DNA of 36,869 bases from Phoronis australis. Its lineage: Eukaryota; Phoronida; Phoronidae. Under the pieces are notes generated by a model that saw nothing but the letters and a program-made list of their open reading frames with translations, was not told the DNA's origin and did not search any database. Below, piece by piece: positions 30,901 to 36,869 of the stretch. The DNA lies in NCBI GenBank assembly GCA_002633005.1, contig NMRA01000692.1, forward strand, positions 100,108-136,976. Reading direction: 5' to 3'. A program made the translations under genes and the position numbers. How positions within the stretch are numbered: the first letter of the stretch is position 1; each line of letters begins with the position of its first letter.

Positions 30901-32802
30901 CAACTCTTTAACTGCTTAAGTGCTTTACTGCTTTACTCCGACTGCTGAGGTGCTTAACTTTTTGACTAATACAAACTCGTGCTTGGGTATTTATAGTCTA
31001 ATGTATTGTTCCAGAATTTTTTATCAATTCAAGCACATTCTAGAACTTTCCTGAATCTACCCAACCATTCTACAAACATGTATTAGTCTCTAGAATATTC
31101 CAGGCTGCATTAATCACAGTCATGCTAGAGCCTTCTAGAAAGTTCCACACTATACTATAGTAAACAAATTACATCATCACTACTGAACTCAGTCTACTAG
31201 AAAGTTCCACACTATTCTGTAGTAAACTAATTAATCATCATTGTACTTATTTCAGGGGTCATGTCATTCAAACAAAACAACAAAACAAAACAATGAATCA
31301 AATAAAAAGTGTCAGTCGATATTCTGATAATGGCATGAGCAAATGTGCGGACGAATCAGACTGGTGTGCCCTCTTGTGGCAATTTTAGTTTTTTATGTTA
31401 ACTTTACTTCTGTATCTTCATAGGTCCTGAATGAATTTTCATAAAATTTAGCATAATGCGTATTTATTAGTGAGATGACGCCACCTTCCCATTCTTGGAT
31501 GGATCTGGGGTATTTTGTGCCACCTAGTGGCCATTTTTATTGATTTAGAGTTTTTTGGTGTCTGCCCCACTATCAACCAAACCATTCTAAGGATGATTGT
31601 GAAAATTGGATTATATCTTCCTCCTGTAAAGAGGATGGCTGACGATGATTTTCAGAGTATTTTGATGACTATAGTGCATAATTCCTGGTAACAGTTTTTC
31701 ATGTGCGTCCATGGCAGCATCTCCTTAACTCTTTGCAGGATCTTAATTAAATTTGGCAAGTGTATTGATATGAAGTTGATAACAGACAACAACTTTCAGA
31801 CGGATCTAATGAACGCTGTGCCACCTAGTGGCAATTTCATTTTTTCTGTTTTTCTTTGAAGTTCTTTGATGGGTTTTTATAAGTTTTGGTAAATAAGTTG
31901 CCATTAAAATAACAATGACATGTTCTGGTTTTCTGATGGGTTCGATGTACTTTGCAGCATCTAGTGGCCATTTTTAGTGTTTTTCTAGTCTGTTTTGGTG
32001 TCCGCCCTCTATCACACAAACCACTATAAGGATGATGATGAAAAGTAGCGTGCATGTTTCCAGTGTGAAGAGGACGGCCGTTGAGGGTTTTTTCGGACTA
32101 CTCCGACTGCTATGGCACTTTCTGAAAGCTGGTTTTGCGTCTATGGCTGTATCTCCTAAACCCTTTGCAGAATGTTTATTAAATTTGGCATGTGGATTGA
32201 ATGTATGAAGTTGACAATGGACAGCACTGTCATTTGGACTGATCCAACTACCGCTGTGCCCACCTAGTGGCTATGTTATTTTTTCTGTCTGTGCCCACCT
32301 AGTTGCAATGTTATTTTTTCTGTCTTCTGTATTTTTGAAGTACCTTGAAGTTAATTGATTTTTATGAACTTTAATGAAGAAGTTTCTATTAAAGAGATGA
32401 CAGGTTCCCGCCCTTAGTAGTAAGCAGAACCAGTGCATTACCCTCAGGACACAAGTTATGAGTGTAGTACCATAAGGACATAAGTCACTTGTATACGTTG
32501 CTCTTGCCTATGAATGTCTGAGGTGTAATATTAATCTCATTTCTGAGCAGTAATATATTTTTTAATTTATATCAATGCTACTGAAATGAAAAGAAACATG
32601 TCTGGCACTGTGTTCTGCTTCATACTTTCAGCCAATAAATTCAGGAGTTGAATCACCAATGGTGAAAGCCCGTCGCCCCCTTGTTCAGCATACACCCCAA
32701 GCACAGGTGCGCAAGCCATCGCTATGGTCACCAGTCGTAAAACAAAGACCTGTGGCAGGCGAGGAATTTTATGCATGCACAAAGAGACCGTCTTCAAAAT
32801 GA
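18833..32802 (+). CDS. GTSE1: GTSE1-like protein (G2 and S phase-expressed protein 1), ten coding exons
   Basis: In vertebrates GTSE1 is a cell-cycle-regulated microtubule-associated protein that binds EB1, clathrin and p53. Ten plus-strand exons join with matching phases to give 1647 nt (548 codons plus stop). Residues 30-37 (EEEFDFDI) and 58-72 (EEEVFFGPVGHKEKC) match the GTSE1 N-terminal signature FDFDxS...DDEVFFGPVGHKERC. Residues around LSPLNEKQWAEIVKEAQVI match the following SPLxGEKFxEVxKEAH block. Later exons are Ser/Pro/Lys/Arg-rich, as in GTSE1, and include an SxIP motif (SSIP, residues 274-277) and SFLPTPVKR, like the conserved LPTPxxR. There is no predicted membrane segment. It is shorter than the human protein (about 720-740 aa), and the C-terminal LIDL/LIDF clathrin boxes are not seen. 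The start is the first ATG of an exon with a plausible acceptor at 18826-18827; an upstream non-coding exon is possible. The TGA is at 32800-32802. Confidence 0.85.
19360..19417 (+). CDS. GTSE1: GTSE1-like coding exon 2
   Basis: 58 bp between TTGTGTAG and CCAG|GTGAGA. Encodes GPNIMEEEFDFDIASSPST. The FDFD core matches the GTSE1 N-terminus. An internal ATG (19371) is an alternative start. Confidence 0.8.
19968..20544 (+). CDS. GTSE1: GTSE1-like coding exon 3 (signature exon)
   Basis: 577 bp between ACTACAG and CAG|GTAGAG. It starts SCDDKSDFDDGGEDEEEVFF, then GPVGHKEKC, the diagnostic GTSE1 block, and YRPLSPLNEKQWAEIVKEA. The rest is Ser-rich with basic patches (RKPVSRSATFSVRGSKLPGA), the latter like the RAASVRGRSIPGA stretch of vertebrate GTSE1. 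Confidence 0.9.
20545..21897 (+). other. GTSE1-like intron 3
   Basis: Holds a full-length copy of the modular dispersed repeat (20725-21495). Near 21795-21850 there are three short imperfect repeats of CAGACT(T)TGGGCCC. No exon recognised inside. Confidence 0.7.
20725..21495 (+). repeat. Modular dispersed repeat, copy 3 (five modules)
   Basis: Starts after a partial head (ATGTGGGTGCATTATG) and a CCGTC-rich tract. Five modules of about 140-150 bp follow. Each opens with a TCTCCAAAACC- or TCTTC(T)AAA-like block and a TTTATGAAATTTG-like block, and closes with (G)TGCC(A/C)CCTAGTGGCAATTTT or a variant (closings near 20915, 21060, 21190, 21335 and 21475). The CCACCTAGTGG core is nearly palindromic. 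No coding frame runs through it. Confidence 0.82.
21898..22059 (+). CDS. GTSE1: GTSE1-like coding exon 4 (SxIP motif)
   Basis: 162 bp, phase 0 at both ends, between TTTTCAG and AAG|GTAAGT. Contains GLKKPNKTG and VSSIPIPSKR. The SSIP motif in a Ser/Pro/Arg context is a candidate EB1-binding site. Confidence 0.8.
22060..23253 (+). other. GTSE1-like intron 4
   Basis: 1.2 kb with no embedded feature recognised. The 92-codon open frame at 22905-23183 has no family features. Confidence 0.5.
23254..23344 (+). CDS. GTSE1: GTSE1-like coding exon 5
   Basis: 91 bp between CCTTGCAG and ACAG|GTAAGA. Encodes SKRLTVPSKPNSHQPASASV and ten more residues; ends in phase 1. Low-complexity basic Ser/Pro sequence. 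Confidence 0.78.
23688..23843 (+). CDS. GTSE1: GTSE1-like coding exon 6
   Basis: 156 bp between GTTTCAG and CCAG|GTGAGT. Begins GSKPPLNRLQLLKHSGLSNR; lysine-rich middle (KSERPTVMSKVKSGPMKAM); phase 1 both sides. Confidence 0.8.
23844..25341 (+). other. GTSE1-like intron 6 with minisatellite
   Basis: 1.5 kb, AT-rich. It contains the 53-bp tandem repeat at 24334-24547; otherwise nothing recognised. Confidence 0.6.
24334..24547 (+). repeat. 53-bp tandem repeat, four copies
   Basis: Units begin GATTGTTCAAAATAA at 24334, 24387, 24440 and 24499. Each continues TGGCA(G)..TTGATGCA(G/A)C..AAATGA(A/G)CA. The third unit has a 6-bp insertion. Confidence 0.9.
25342..25480 (+). CDS. GTSE1: GTSE1-like coding exon 7
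   Basis: 139 bp between TTCTACAG and TCCAG|GTATTT. Encodes AVSSVKSSLQLHTSKVPQC, then TPIKPDTLVQPKKLLQE and LSPSTPKKS. The TP and SP sites next to basic residues resemble CDK sites. Confidence 0.8.
25481..28112 (+). other. GTSE1-like intron 7 (2.6 kb)
   Basis: Longest AT-rich intron free of large repeats. Around 26665 the sequence CTAGAGGTGGGAATCCGAA resembles the end of some hAT elements, but no partner end was found. A 37-bp duplication lies at 27010-27083. No exon recognised. Confidence 0.5.
27010..27083 (+). repeat. 37-bp tandem duplication
   Basis: CACCCCATGTGAGCTC(A/G) followed by TGTATGCTAGCTAA at 27010 and 27047; three or four differences between copies. Confidence 0.85.
28113..28220 (+). 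CDS. GTSE1: GTSE1-like coding exon 8
   Basis: 108 bp between CATTACAG and GGAG|GTCTGC. Encodes ASSQCCTPGSVTKSAKRRS, then FLPTPVKRLVGSTGTR. The LPTPxxR stretch parallels vertebrate GTSE1. The donor GTCTGC is weak, but phase 2 fits exons 7 and 9; reading through hits a stop within 25 bp. Confidence 0.75.
28221..29748 (+). other. GTSE1-like intron 8
   Basis: 1.5 kb. It contains a 34-bp duplication at 28301-28369. The open frames at 28951-29232 and 29372-29641 show no recognisable domain. Confidence 0.5.
28301..28369 (+). repeat. 34-bp tandem duplication
   Basis: TGTAATTAGGTCAGTTT, then TACTGAAAAATTG, at 28301 and 28335. Confidence 0.85.
29749..29860 (+). CDS. GTSE1: GTSE1-like coding exon 9
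   Basis: 112 bp between ATTTCAAG and GGAAG|GTATGT. Encodes PSTLGSDSSTGSQTLWNADS, then PVFADENTYPGKSKARK; ends in phase 0. The acidic ADEN followed by a basic KSKARK end stands out. Confidence 0.8.
29914..30216 (+). repeat. 37-38-bp minisatellite, eight copies
   Basis: Units start AACAGTATCT at 29914, 29952, 29989, 30026, 30064, 30102, 30140 and 30178. Each is about AACAGTATCTCTAGC(T/C)AATGG followed by TTATAA(G/A)CTTGCTATTT. Variants cluster: early units carry AAGCTT, later ones AAACTT and AGCCAA. This shows ordered spread of mutations through the array. Confidence 0.95.
30593..30597 (+). repeat. 5-bp target-site duplication left of LTR
   Basis: ATGGC, repeated at 31330-31334; a 5-bp duplication fits LTR-retrotransposon integration. 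Confidence 0.8.
30699..30704 (-). terminator. Polyadenylation signal of the solo LTR
   Basis: AATAAA on the minus strand, about 100 nt before the LTR 3' end. Confidence 0.6.
30988..30995 (-). promoter_or_regulatory. TATA box of the solo LTR
   Basis: TATAAATA on the minus strand, about 335 nt from the LTR start; could still initiate antisense transcription in the GTSE1-like intron. Confidence 0.6.
31330..31334 (+). repeat. 5-bp target-site duplication right of LTR
   Basis: ATGGC, matching 30593-30597. Confidence 0.8.
32632..32802 (+). CDS. GTSE1: GTSE1-like coding exon 10 (terminal)
   Basis: 171 bp from acceptor ACTTTCAG to TGA. Begins PINSGVESPMVKARRPLVQH and ends EFYACTKRPSSK. It joins exon 9 in phase 0; the other two phases stop within six codons. 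An internal CAG|GTGCGC at 32706 could act as a donor to an acceptor at 32975 (in-phase 15-codon exon to 33020), giving a different short C-terminus. Confidence 0.72.
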   Translation, partial: PINSGVESPMVKARRPLVQHTPQAQVRKPSLWSPVVKQRPVAGEEFYACTKRPSSK

Positions 32803-33346
32803 TGAGTTTTTGTGCAAAAGTGTGGAGTTATACGCAACTACGGAAACAATCTTGCGAATCGTGTTTGTATTTAGTTTAGATAATTTTGTGCACATTCCTG
32901 TTATGCATTAGTATGTGATGTGAATGCATATTTGTATATAGGAATTGAATGTGATCAAAGTGTTTGTTGTTTCAGATGACACTTGGTAGTGCCATAGTGG
33001 TGGGAGCATTGTCTCTATAGATTCAAATTATTGAATAGCATACTGAATATCATGTATATATAATGACGAGTTAATGTCAAAGTTTTGTCTTAACTGTACA
33101 TCGAAGAATGTAATCAATGTCCCTGTATCTTAAGTGAGTCACATACACTTACATGGGGCTAAGTGTTCGGAGGTATCATAGTTGATTAGATAACGTAAAG
33201 TTATATGGAATCAAGTTCTGACACTTGGTATTATGAAAAACTGAACATTAAAACTGTAGTTCAAGCTTGTGAACATTTATTAAGAAATCAACAAACAAGA
33301 ATTTTGTTATCAAAACCATGTAAAGTAACATCAGTTAACTATCGTT
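32803..33346. other. Convergent 3'-UTR region between the two genes
   Basis: 544 bp between the GTSE1-like TGA and the stop of the minus-strand gene. Plus-strand polyadenylation-like hexamers are ATTAAA at about 33246 and AATAAA at 33456-33461 (already inside the opposing gene). The minus-strand gene has AATAAA at 33276-33281. The two transcripts probably overlap. Confidence 0.6.
33276..33281 (-). terminator. Polyadenylation signal candidate for the minus-strand gene
   Basis: AATAAA on the minus strand, 66 nt beyond the stop codon at 33347-33349. Confidence 0.6.
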
Positions 33347-33448
33347 TTATATCCATTCTGTTCTACTTCGCAATGGCCGACTGGGTGTTTTTCGGCACAG
33401 AGTTGTGCTTGGGGAAGACTGAACCGATGACCTTTGACTTTTGGTTCC
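33347..33448 (-). CDS. Minus-strand gene, terminal exon
   Basis: 102 bp from acceptor TTTTTTCAG to TAA. Encodes GTKSQRSSVQSSPSTTLCRK, then TPSRPLRSRTEWI. Phase 0 joins the preceding exon. A plus-strand open frame (33205-33471) runs antisense to it and is not favoured. Confidence 0.72.
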   Translation of the reverse strand, partial: GTKSQRSSVQSSPSTTLCRKTPSRPLRSRTEWI

Positions 33449-36400
33449 CTGAAAAAATAAATGCTCCCTAAAGCACAATGTTTTGTGAAACGCATTCTGA
33501 TAATAATCACATTGAGACTATGTATAGTATATGTAAAATAGTGTGAATCAAGACTATTTTGGTTAATAGGACTCTATATGGTTTTGCATTGCAATCGGTT
33601 TTCAAGTAAAGTATAATTCTACATAATGGTGCTGTGGCAAAGAATAGCAAAAGAGAAAATGTTTAATTTAATGTGGTGTTGGATGAAAAATTCAAAATAA
33701 AATATATTGCATAAGACTAGTTTGGCTATTATTCCTGGAATATTCATGGATTAATGAAAGATGATATTAATCTCAAATGACATCAATCATGGCTACTTTG
33801 TAACCATTATAAATTTTTGAGGTCATTGTTCAAATCAAACTCAACACTTGAGTTTGATTTGAACAATGACCCAGGTTTCCCACGGTCTGTTTTAATGCGG
33901 TCATATGACCATGTTTATTGCACTTCTCACCTGAGAGTCGTCGCAGAAGAAGCCTAGTTCGTCATCTGACGAGTCTTGAGAGACTGTGAAACTGTGATGT
34001 GCCTTCAGTATGAGTTTGTTGCGAGTCTGGCTAATGTTAGAACAGGAGTTGGTCCTTCGCATCAGGTTGGCTCTAAAAGTGTTTCAAGAGACGTGGCTAA
34101 GTACAGGGTGAGGCTAACCCCAAATTGTTGCTAATAATTTCTTGAGCTACAATTCCATTGTGCTGTAAAAAGATAGTTCATCACCGCCTATTGAGTTTTT
34201 TTTTTGGCAGTGTGTCATTTTTCTCTCTCCAGTGTATTCCATGGAGCAGCATGTATTTCTTGTTTGAAATTACTGGCAGACGGGGTCTTTTAAGAAATGT
34301 CAATCCAGTCGCCTTTAGACGTGATACCGTGGACCATTTAAATCTTGACATGCTGAAGGAATGTTTAGTCAAATTCTCTCGTTTCATTGGACTAAATGCA
34401 ACATGCTTCTGAGAAAAGCAATGGCATGCCGCCCGTAATTGGCACGCTGCCAATGATGCTAGCATTCAATAACGTGAAACTTGAGCAAGAACATAAAACT
34501 GATGTTCTCTTTTGGAAATGAAATTAAAAGCAAAAGTTTGGAGCATGGTTTGGGAGAATCACTCTGTTGTACAGAAGACAACGACGAACACAAGGCATAT
34601 TTTAAAGCAAATATAAAAAATGCTCGGGCGAAACTTGCATTGCAGGAATCAAATCTGGCCCAAAATCAAATGGTGACGCCGCAATCTCATAATATGCCTC
34701 TGTGTCAAGTTTCAATGTAATCTGCCCATCGGTTCTCTAGATATCATCCGGAAACATTCTCCCCCAAAACAACACTTGAAAAGCCCCTTGACGAGAACAA
34801 AATTGCCACTAGGAGGTGCTAAAGCGGTCAAACCCACCCCAAAATTCTATCATGCTGGTGCATTGAATCAATTCTATAGATATCCGGAAACTCTTCCCCA
34901 AAATATACAGAAAAATTAAGCCAAGCCCCTCTGACCCCAGGAGGTGGGGCAGATTGGAAAGAGACATGAACCGTTCTAATCGGGCTCTACAGATCTGTGT
35001 GCCAAATTTCATCAAAATCCGATCAGGCTTTTTTGAGATATCAAGCGGACACCTGGACAAAATGATGACAAATATATTGTAATTATGTAAGTAGGTGCGC
35101 GTAATTTTAAATAACTGCGACAGTAGCGAGGCCTATTTTTGGTCGTTGACTTCTGACCCCAGTTTTGGCAACCTTGGTTTTCATTTGGAACCTGGGATTT
35201 TTGCTAACTTGCATTTGTCTAGTTGATGTTCAACTTAGCATCAACCACTGGAATGGCTTACTGGCACCACACTCCCTTTCCCGTTAAATCCCTTCATTTT
35301 TGGGCATCAGCAAGACTATTCTGACAATACGCCTTACACCAAGCCATCAGGTCATTTTGTCTGAATACTTTAAGTTAATTGCACTCACTGTATACTCATG
35401 TTGTGTTCATACCTCACACTTCTTGGAACAGCAGCTGAACCATTCTCTACATTCTGGTCTGATGACGACTGTGTGACGTTAACATTACTGCAGCTTGACC
35501 ACTTGCCCTTCTTAACAACTGCCACTTCTTGTGACATTTCAGATTCATCTTGGAATTCAAATACTGACATTTTATCTGGTATCTGTTCAATTGCATCACC
35601 AGACTTATTGTCGCTGCATTTTGCACTAGAAACAGTGCGACTACTCTGCTTTGTTGTTCCTTTAGTCTCAGTAGCCTTTTCCTGCCAGTTCTGTGTAGGC
35701 ATAAGCTGTTCCTGACTGCTTCTCGTTTTGCACCCAGCTGCAGCCTTTCGAGGATACTTGGTTCTCTTTGGGCAGGTGAGTACGTTCTTCTTCCTTCGCT
35801 TGCCTTTGATCTGATTGGGTCGTACAGTCTTGCCTGTAGTGGAGGGTTCGCCGTTTGATGACGCATGTGTACTGTCTTTGTTAGAGGGGTCTGTCACCAA
35901 TGGTTGGGTCTGTGGAGGGGGTGCTGAGGGGGTGATGGGAAGTCTTACAGGACTGAAGGTGAACCTGTTGGTGGAGTGCTGGACTTGGGGCTTGACAGCT
36001 GCAATGGGGGATGTATAGGACTTGCTGAAAGAGAAAAGGTCATAAATTATCTTAAATTGCTTTGACCTTCGTCAATAAATTTTATCTGGCGGACAATTCT
36101 CCAGCTGACCTTAATCATCCATCATATGATTTCCCCCAAAACCAAAACATTATGTTTCGCAGGTGTTCAAACTTTGAATGGCATCTGAAGCCACAACTAA
36201 TCTACAATGTCAATTAACACCAGTGCACAAAAGGTCCATCCCAATTAATTGAAGACAATTACCTGAACAGAATCTTTGATGACCACTGCTGTGTCCCAGG
36301 TGAGATTAAGATCCTTGAGGTATTGAAAACACCTGAATTAGATGAACTGGATAGTGCACTGGGTCTGGTCACAATGGGCAACGGTTTGACTGGATTTCTG

Positions 36401-36869
36401 GAAAAACAAAAGAAACAAAAAACTGCAAGACTGCAATTAAATTTGGAGGATGGGGGGAGGGAGGGTTGACTGAAAAGGTGGCAATCTGAGTAAAGATATT
36501 AATAAGTATTTTCAAGGGCTGTTTTTCACTGTGTGGTTGACTCGATCCCATGTAGCACAGTTGTTTAATTGGTCTTGAAAATCTGGATTTGAAATATGTT
36601 TGAAACTACTTATCAAATACATGAAAGGGAACTAGTCTGTGAGTAATGGTTATACCACTGCCAGCCATGTGAGTTTCATTCTATAGACAAAAATCTGCAT
36701 GCAACCAATTTGCTATCGAAACACTAAGTCATTTTCTAAGTTTTCATATTTTTAAAAGCAGCGTCAACCAATAAAAATTTCAATATTCGCCAATTTGACA
36801 TGCCAAGAATTGTATAATGACATTTGCCTCACCTCAGCATGCAACTGTATCTGTCTGGCCCAATTATGT
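33347..36869 (-). CDS. Unrecognised Ser/Thr/Lys-rich, probably nuclear protein (5' end outside window)
   Basis: Five minus-strand exons join with matching phases and consensus splice sites into 341 codons plus TAA; the 5' part lies beyond 36869. I do not recognise the family. Order of features: RYSCMLRNPVKPLPIV at the start, a Ser-rich stretch, NRFTFSPVRLPITPSAPPP, and a basic block (NQIKGKRRKKNVLTCPKR) that could be a nuclear localisation signal. Then come Ser/Thr/Gln-rich low complexity, VRANLMRRTNSCSN, an acidic patch (SQDSSDDELGFFCDDSQ) and a basic C-terminus (KTPSRPLRSRTEWI). There is no signal peptide or membrane segment in the visible part. Many SP/TP sites suggest a phosphoprotein. 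It is transcribed towards the GTSE1-like gene. The reading is supported by phase agreement across four introns. Confidence 0.75.
33449..33930 (-). other. Last intron of the minus-strand gene
   Basis: 482 bp with consensus ends; carries the perfect hairpin at 33821-33871 about 60 bp from its 5' splice site. Confidence 0.7.
33821..33871. repeat. Perfect 24-bp inverted repeat with 3-nt loop
   Basis: Left arm 33821-33844 (GGTCATTGTTCAAATC...) and right arm 33848-33871 pair at all 24 positions around the loop CAC. It can form a cruciform in DNA or a hairpin in either transcript. Confidence 0.95.
33931..34072 (-). CDS. Minus-strand gene, penultimate exon
   Basis: 142 bp between acceptor CTTTTAG and donor CAG|GTGAGA. 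Encodes ANLMRRTNSCSNISQTRNKL, then a stretch ending SQDSSDDELGFFCDDSQ. Only the first of two adjacent AGs gives an open frame. Confidence 0.8.
34073..35412 (-). other. Intron of the minus-strand gene (1.3 kb)
   Basis: Includes the modular repeat copy 5 (34630-35090). Frames at 34158-34412 and 34181-34465 overlap on opposite strands and show no recognised domain. Confidence 0.6.
34630..35090 (-). repeat. Modular dispersed repeat, copy 5 (minus orientation, 2-3 modules)
   Basis: On the minus strand: GTGTCCGCTTGATATCTC, TTTTGATGAAATTTGGCACA, GCCCCACCTCCTGGGGTCAG, then GATATCTA, GCACCTCCTAGTGGCAATTTT and a third diverged module. Block order is the same as in copies 3 and 4, but divergence is greater, so it may be a related subfamily. 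Confidence 0.65.
35413..36024 (-). CDS. Minus-strand gene, large internal exon
   Basis: 612 bp between acceptor CTCTTTCAG and donor GTGAG|GTATGA. Encodes KSYTSPIAAVKPQVQHSTNR, then FTFSPVRLPITPSAPPP, the basic KGKRRKKN block, and a long Ser/Thr/Gln/Lys-rich region ending NGSAAVPRSV. The frame runs past the donor for only eight more codons. Confidence 0.82.
36263..36397 (-). CDS. Minus-strand gene, upstream exon
   Basis: 135 bp between acceptor TTTTCCAG and donor TTCAG|GTAATT. Encodes NPVKPLPIVTRPSALSSSSN, then SGVFNTSRILISPGTQQWSS and KILF; phase 2 on both sides. Confidence 0.78.
36833..36869 (-). CDS. Minus-strand gene, partial exon at window edge
   Basis: Only 37 bp visible, ending at donor CTGAG|GTGAGG. 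In the phase required by the next exon it reads IIGPDRYSCML, open to the window edge. Confidence 0.6.

Larger units (their letters stand above)
30598..31329 (-). mobile_element. Solo LTR of an LTR retrotransposon (732 bp)
   Basis: Inserted into the modular repeat and bounded by 5-bp ATGGC duplications. Comparison with the uninterrupted copies at 12953 and 20725 shows the empty site. On the minus strand it begins TATCAG (likely TGTCAG with one G-to-A change) and ends CATGACA, a TGTCA/TGACA terminal inverted repeat. Also on the minus strand is TATAAATA (30988-30995), followed about 285 nt later by AATAAA (30699-30704). This is the promoter and polyadenylation layout of an LTR. There is no internal coding region, so it is a product of LTR-LTR recombination. 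The family (Ty3/gypsy or BEL-like) is not determined. It lies antisense in intron 9 of the GTSE1-like gene. Confidence 0.85.
30462..32420 (+). repeat. Modular dispersed repeat, copy 4 (split by a solo LTR)
   Basis: The head GCACCCACCTATTTATATGTG is followed by GGCGCATTAT, then CTCTATTTCCAACAC and TGTTCATGAAATTTTGCAGA. The first module is split at ATGGC by the LTR at 30598-31329 and resumes GGCATGAGC. Further modules close with GTGCC..TAGTGGC-like blocks near 31375, 31525, 31822, 31962, 32268 and 32292. The last two closings are a local duplication. This is the longest copy in the window. Confidence 0.82.
29861..32631 (+). other. GTSE1-like intron 9 (2.8 kb, mostly repeats)
   Basis: Filled by a 38-bp minisatellite (29914-30216) and the modular repeat copy 4 (30462-32420) with a solo LTR inside it. 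Little unique DNA remains. Confidence 0.75.

Noticed and set aside
33205-33471. 88-codon plus-strand open frame
   Set aside because: Antisense to the last exon of the minus-strand gene, which has splice-site and phase support; no family features on the plus strand.

Overview
The window is metazoan nuclear DNA. Protein-coding information is split into short exons with GT..AG introns and consistent phases, intergenic and intronic DNA is AT-rich, and there is dense transposon and tandem-repeat content. Nothing prokaryotic is present. The recognisable proteins are animal ones: a Na-(K)-Cl cotransporter of the SLC12A1/2/3 branch and a GTSE1-like mitotic protein. With THAP-bearing DNA transposons, a hAT MITE and a truncated LINE, this suggests an aquatic invertebrate (invertebrate deuterostome or lophotrochozoan). 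I cannot name the species. There is one ambiguous base (n) near 5147.

Layout. 1-5000: the minus-strand SLC12 gene is represented by two adjacent, in-phase exons (4865-4992 and 2317-2508). Downstream of them lies a 5'-truncated LINE (381-1707) flanked by an unusually long 57-bp duplication. 5000-7600: no gene recognised. 7600-10800: two different THAP-domain DNA transposons side by side. The first has roughly 190-bp inverted repeats that include the start of its own THAP reading frame. The second is a TTAA-type (Kolobok-like) element with an 18-bp inverted repeat, and a 146-bp hAT MITE with a perfect 8-bp target duplication is nested inside it. 10800-13680: repeats and unassigned DNA. 13680-18770: tandem repeats, namely a 50-bp dimeric array, a 1.3-kb array of three full units plus a partial one, and a 204-bp duplication ending about 60 bp before the next start codon.

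18833-32802: a ten-exon, plus-strand GTSE1-like gene (548 codons in phase). Its introns hold minisatellites, two copies of a modular dispersed repeat and a solo LTR. 33347-36869: a minus-strand gene, convergent with GTSE1, with five phase-compatible exons (the first cut by the window edge). It encodes an unrecognised Ser/Thr/Lys-rich, probably nuclear protein. The two stop codons are 544 bp apart and the 3' UTRs probably meet or overlap. A perfect 24-bp hairpin lies in the last intron of the minus-strand gene.

The most unusual items are the THAP element whose inverted repeats carry coding sequence and an E2F-like site, the modular repeat family present five times in both orientations, the nested tandem array upstream of GTSE1, and the long target duplication around the LINE. 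All calls come from reading the sequence; no database or alignment search was run.
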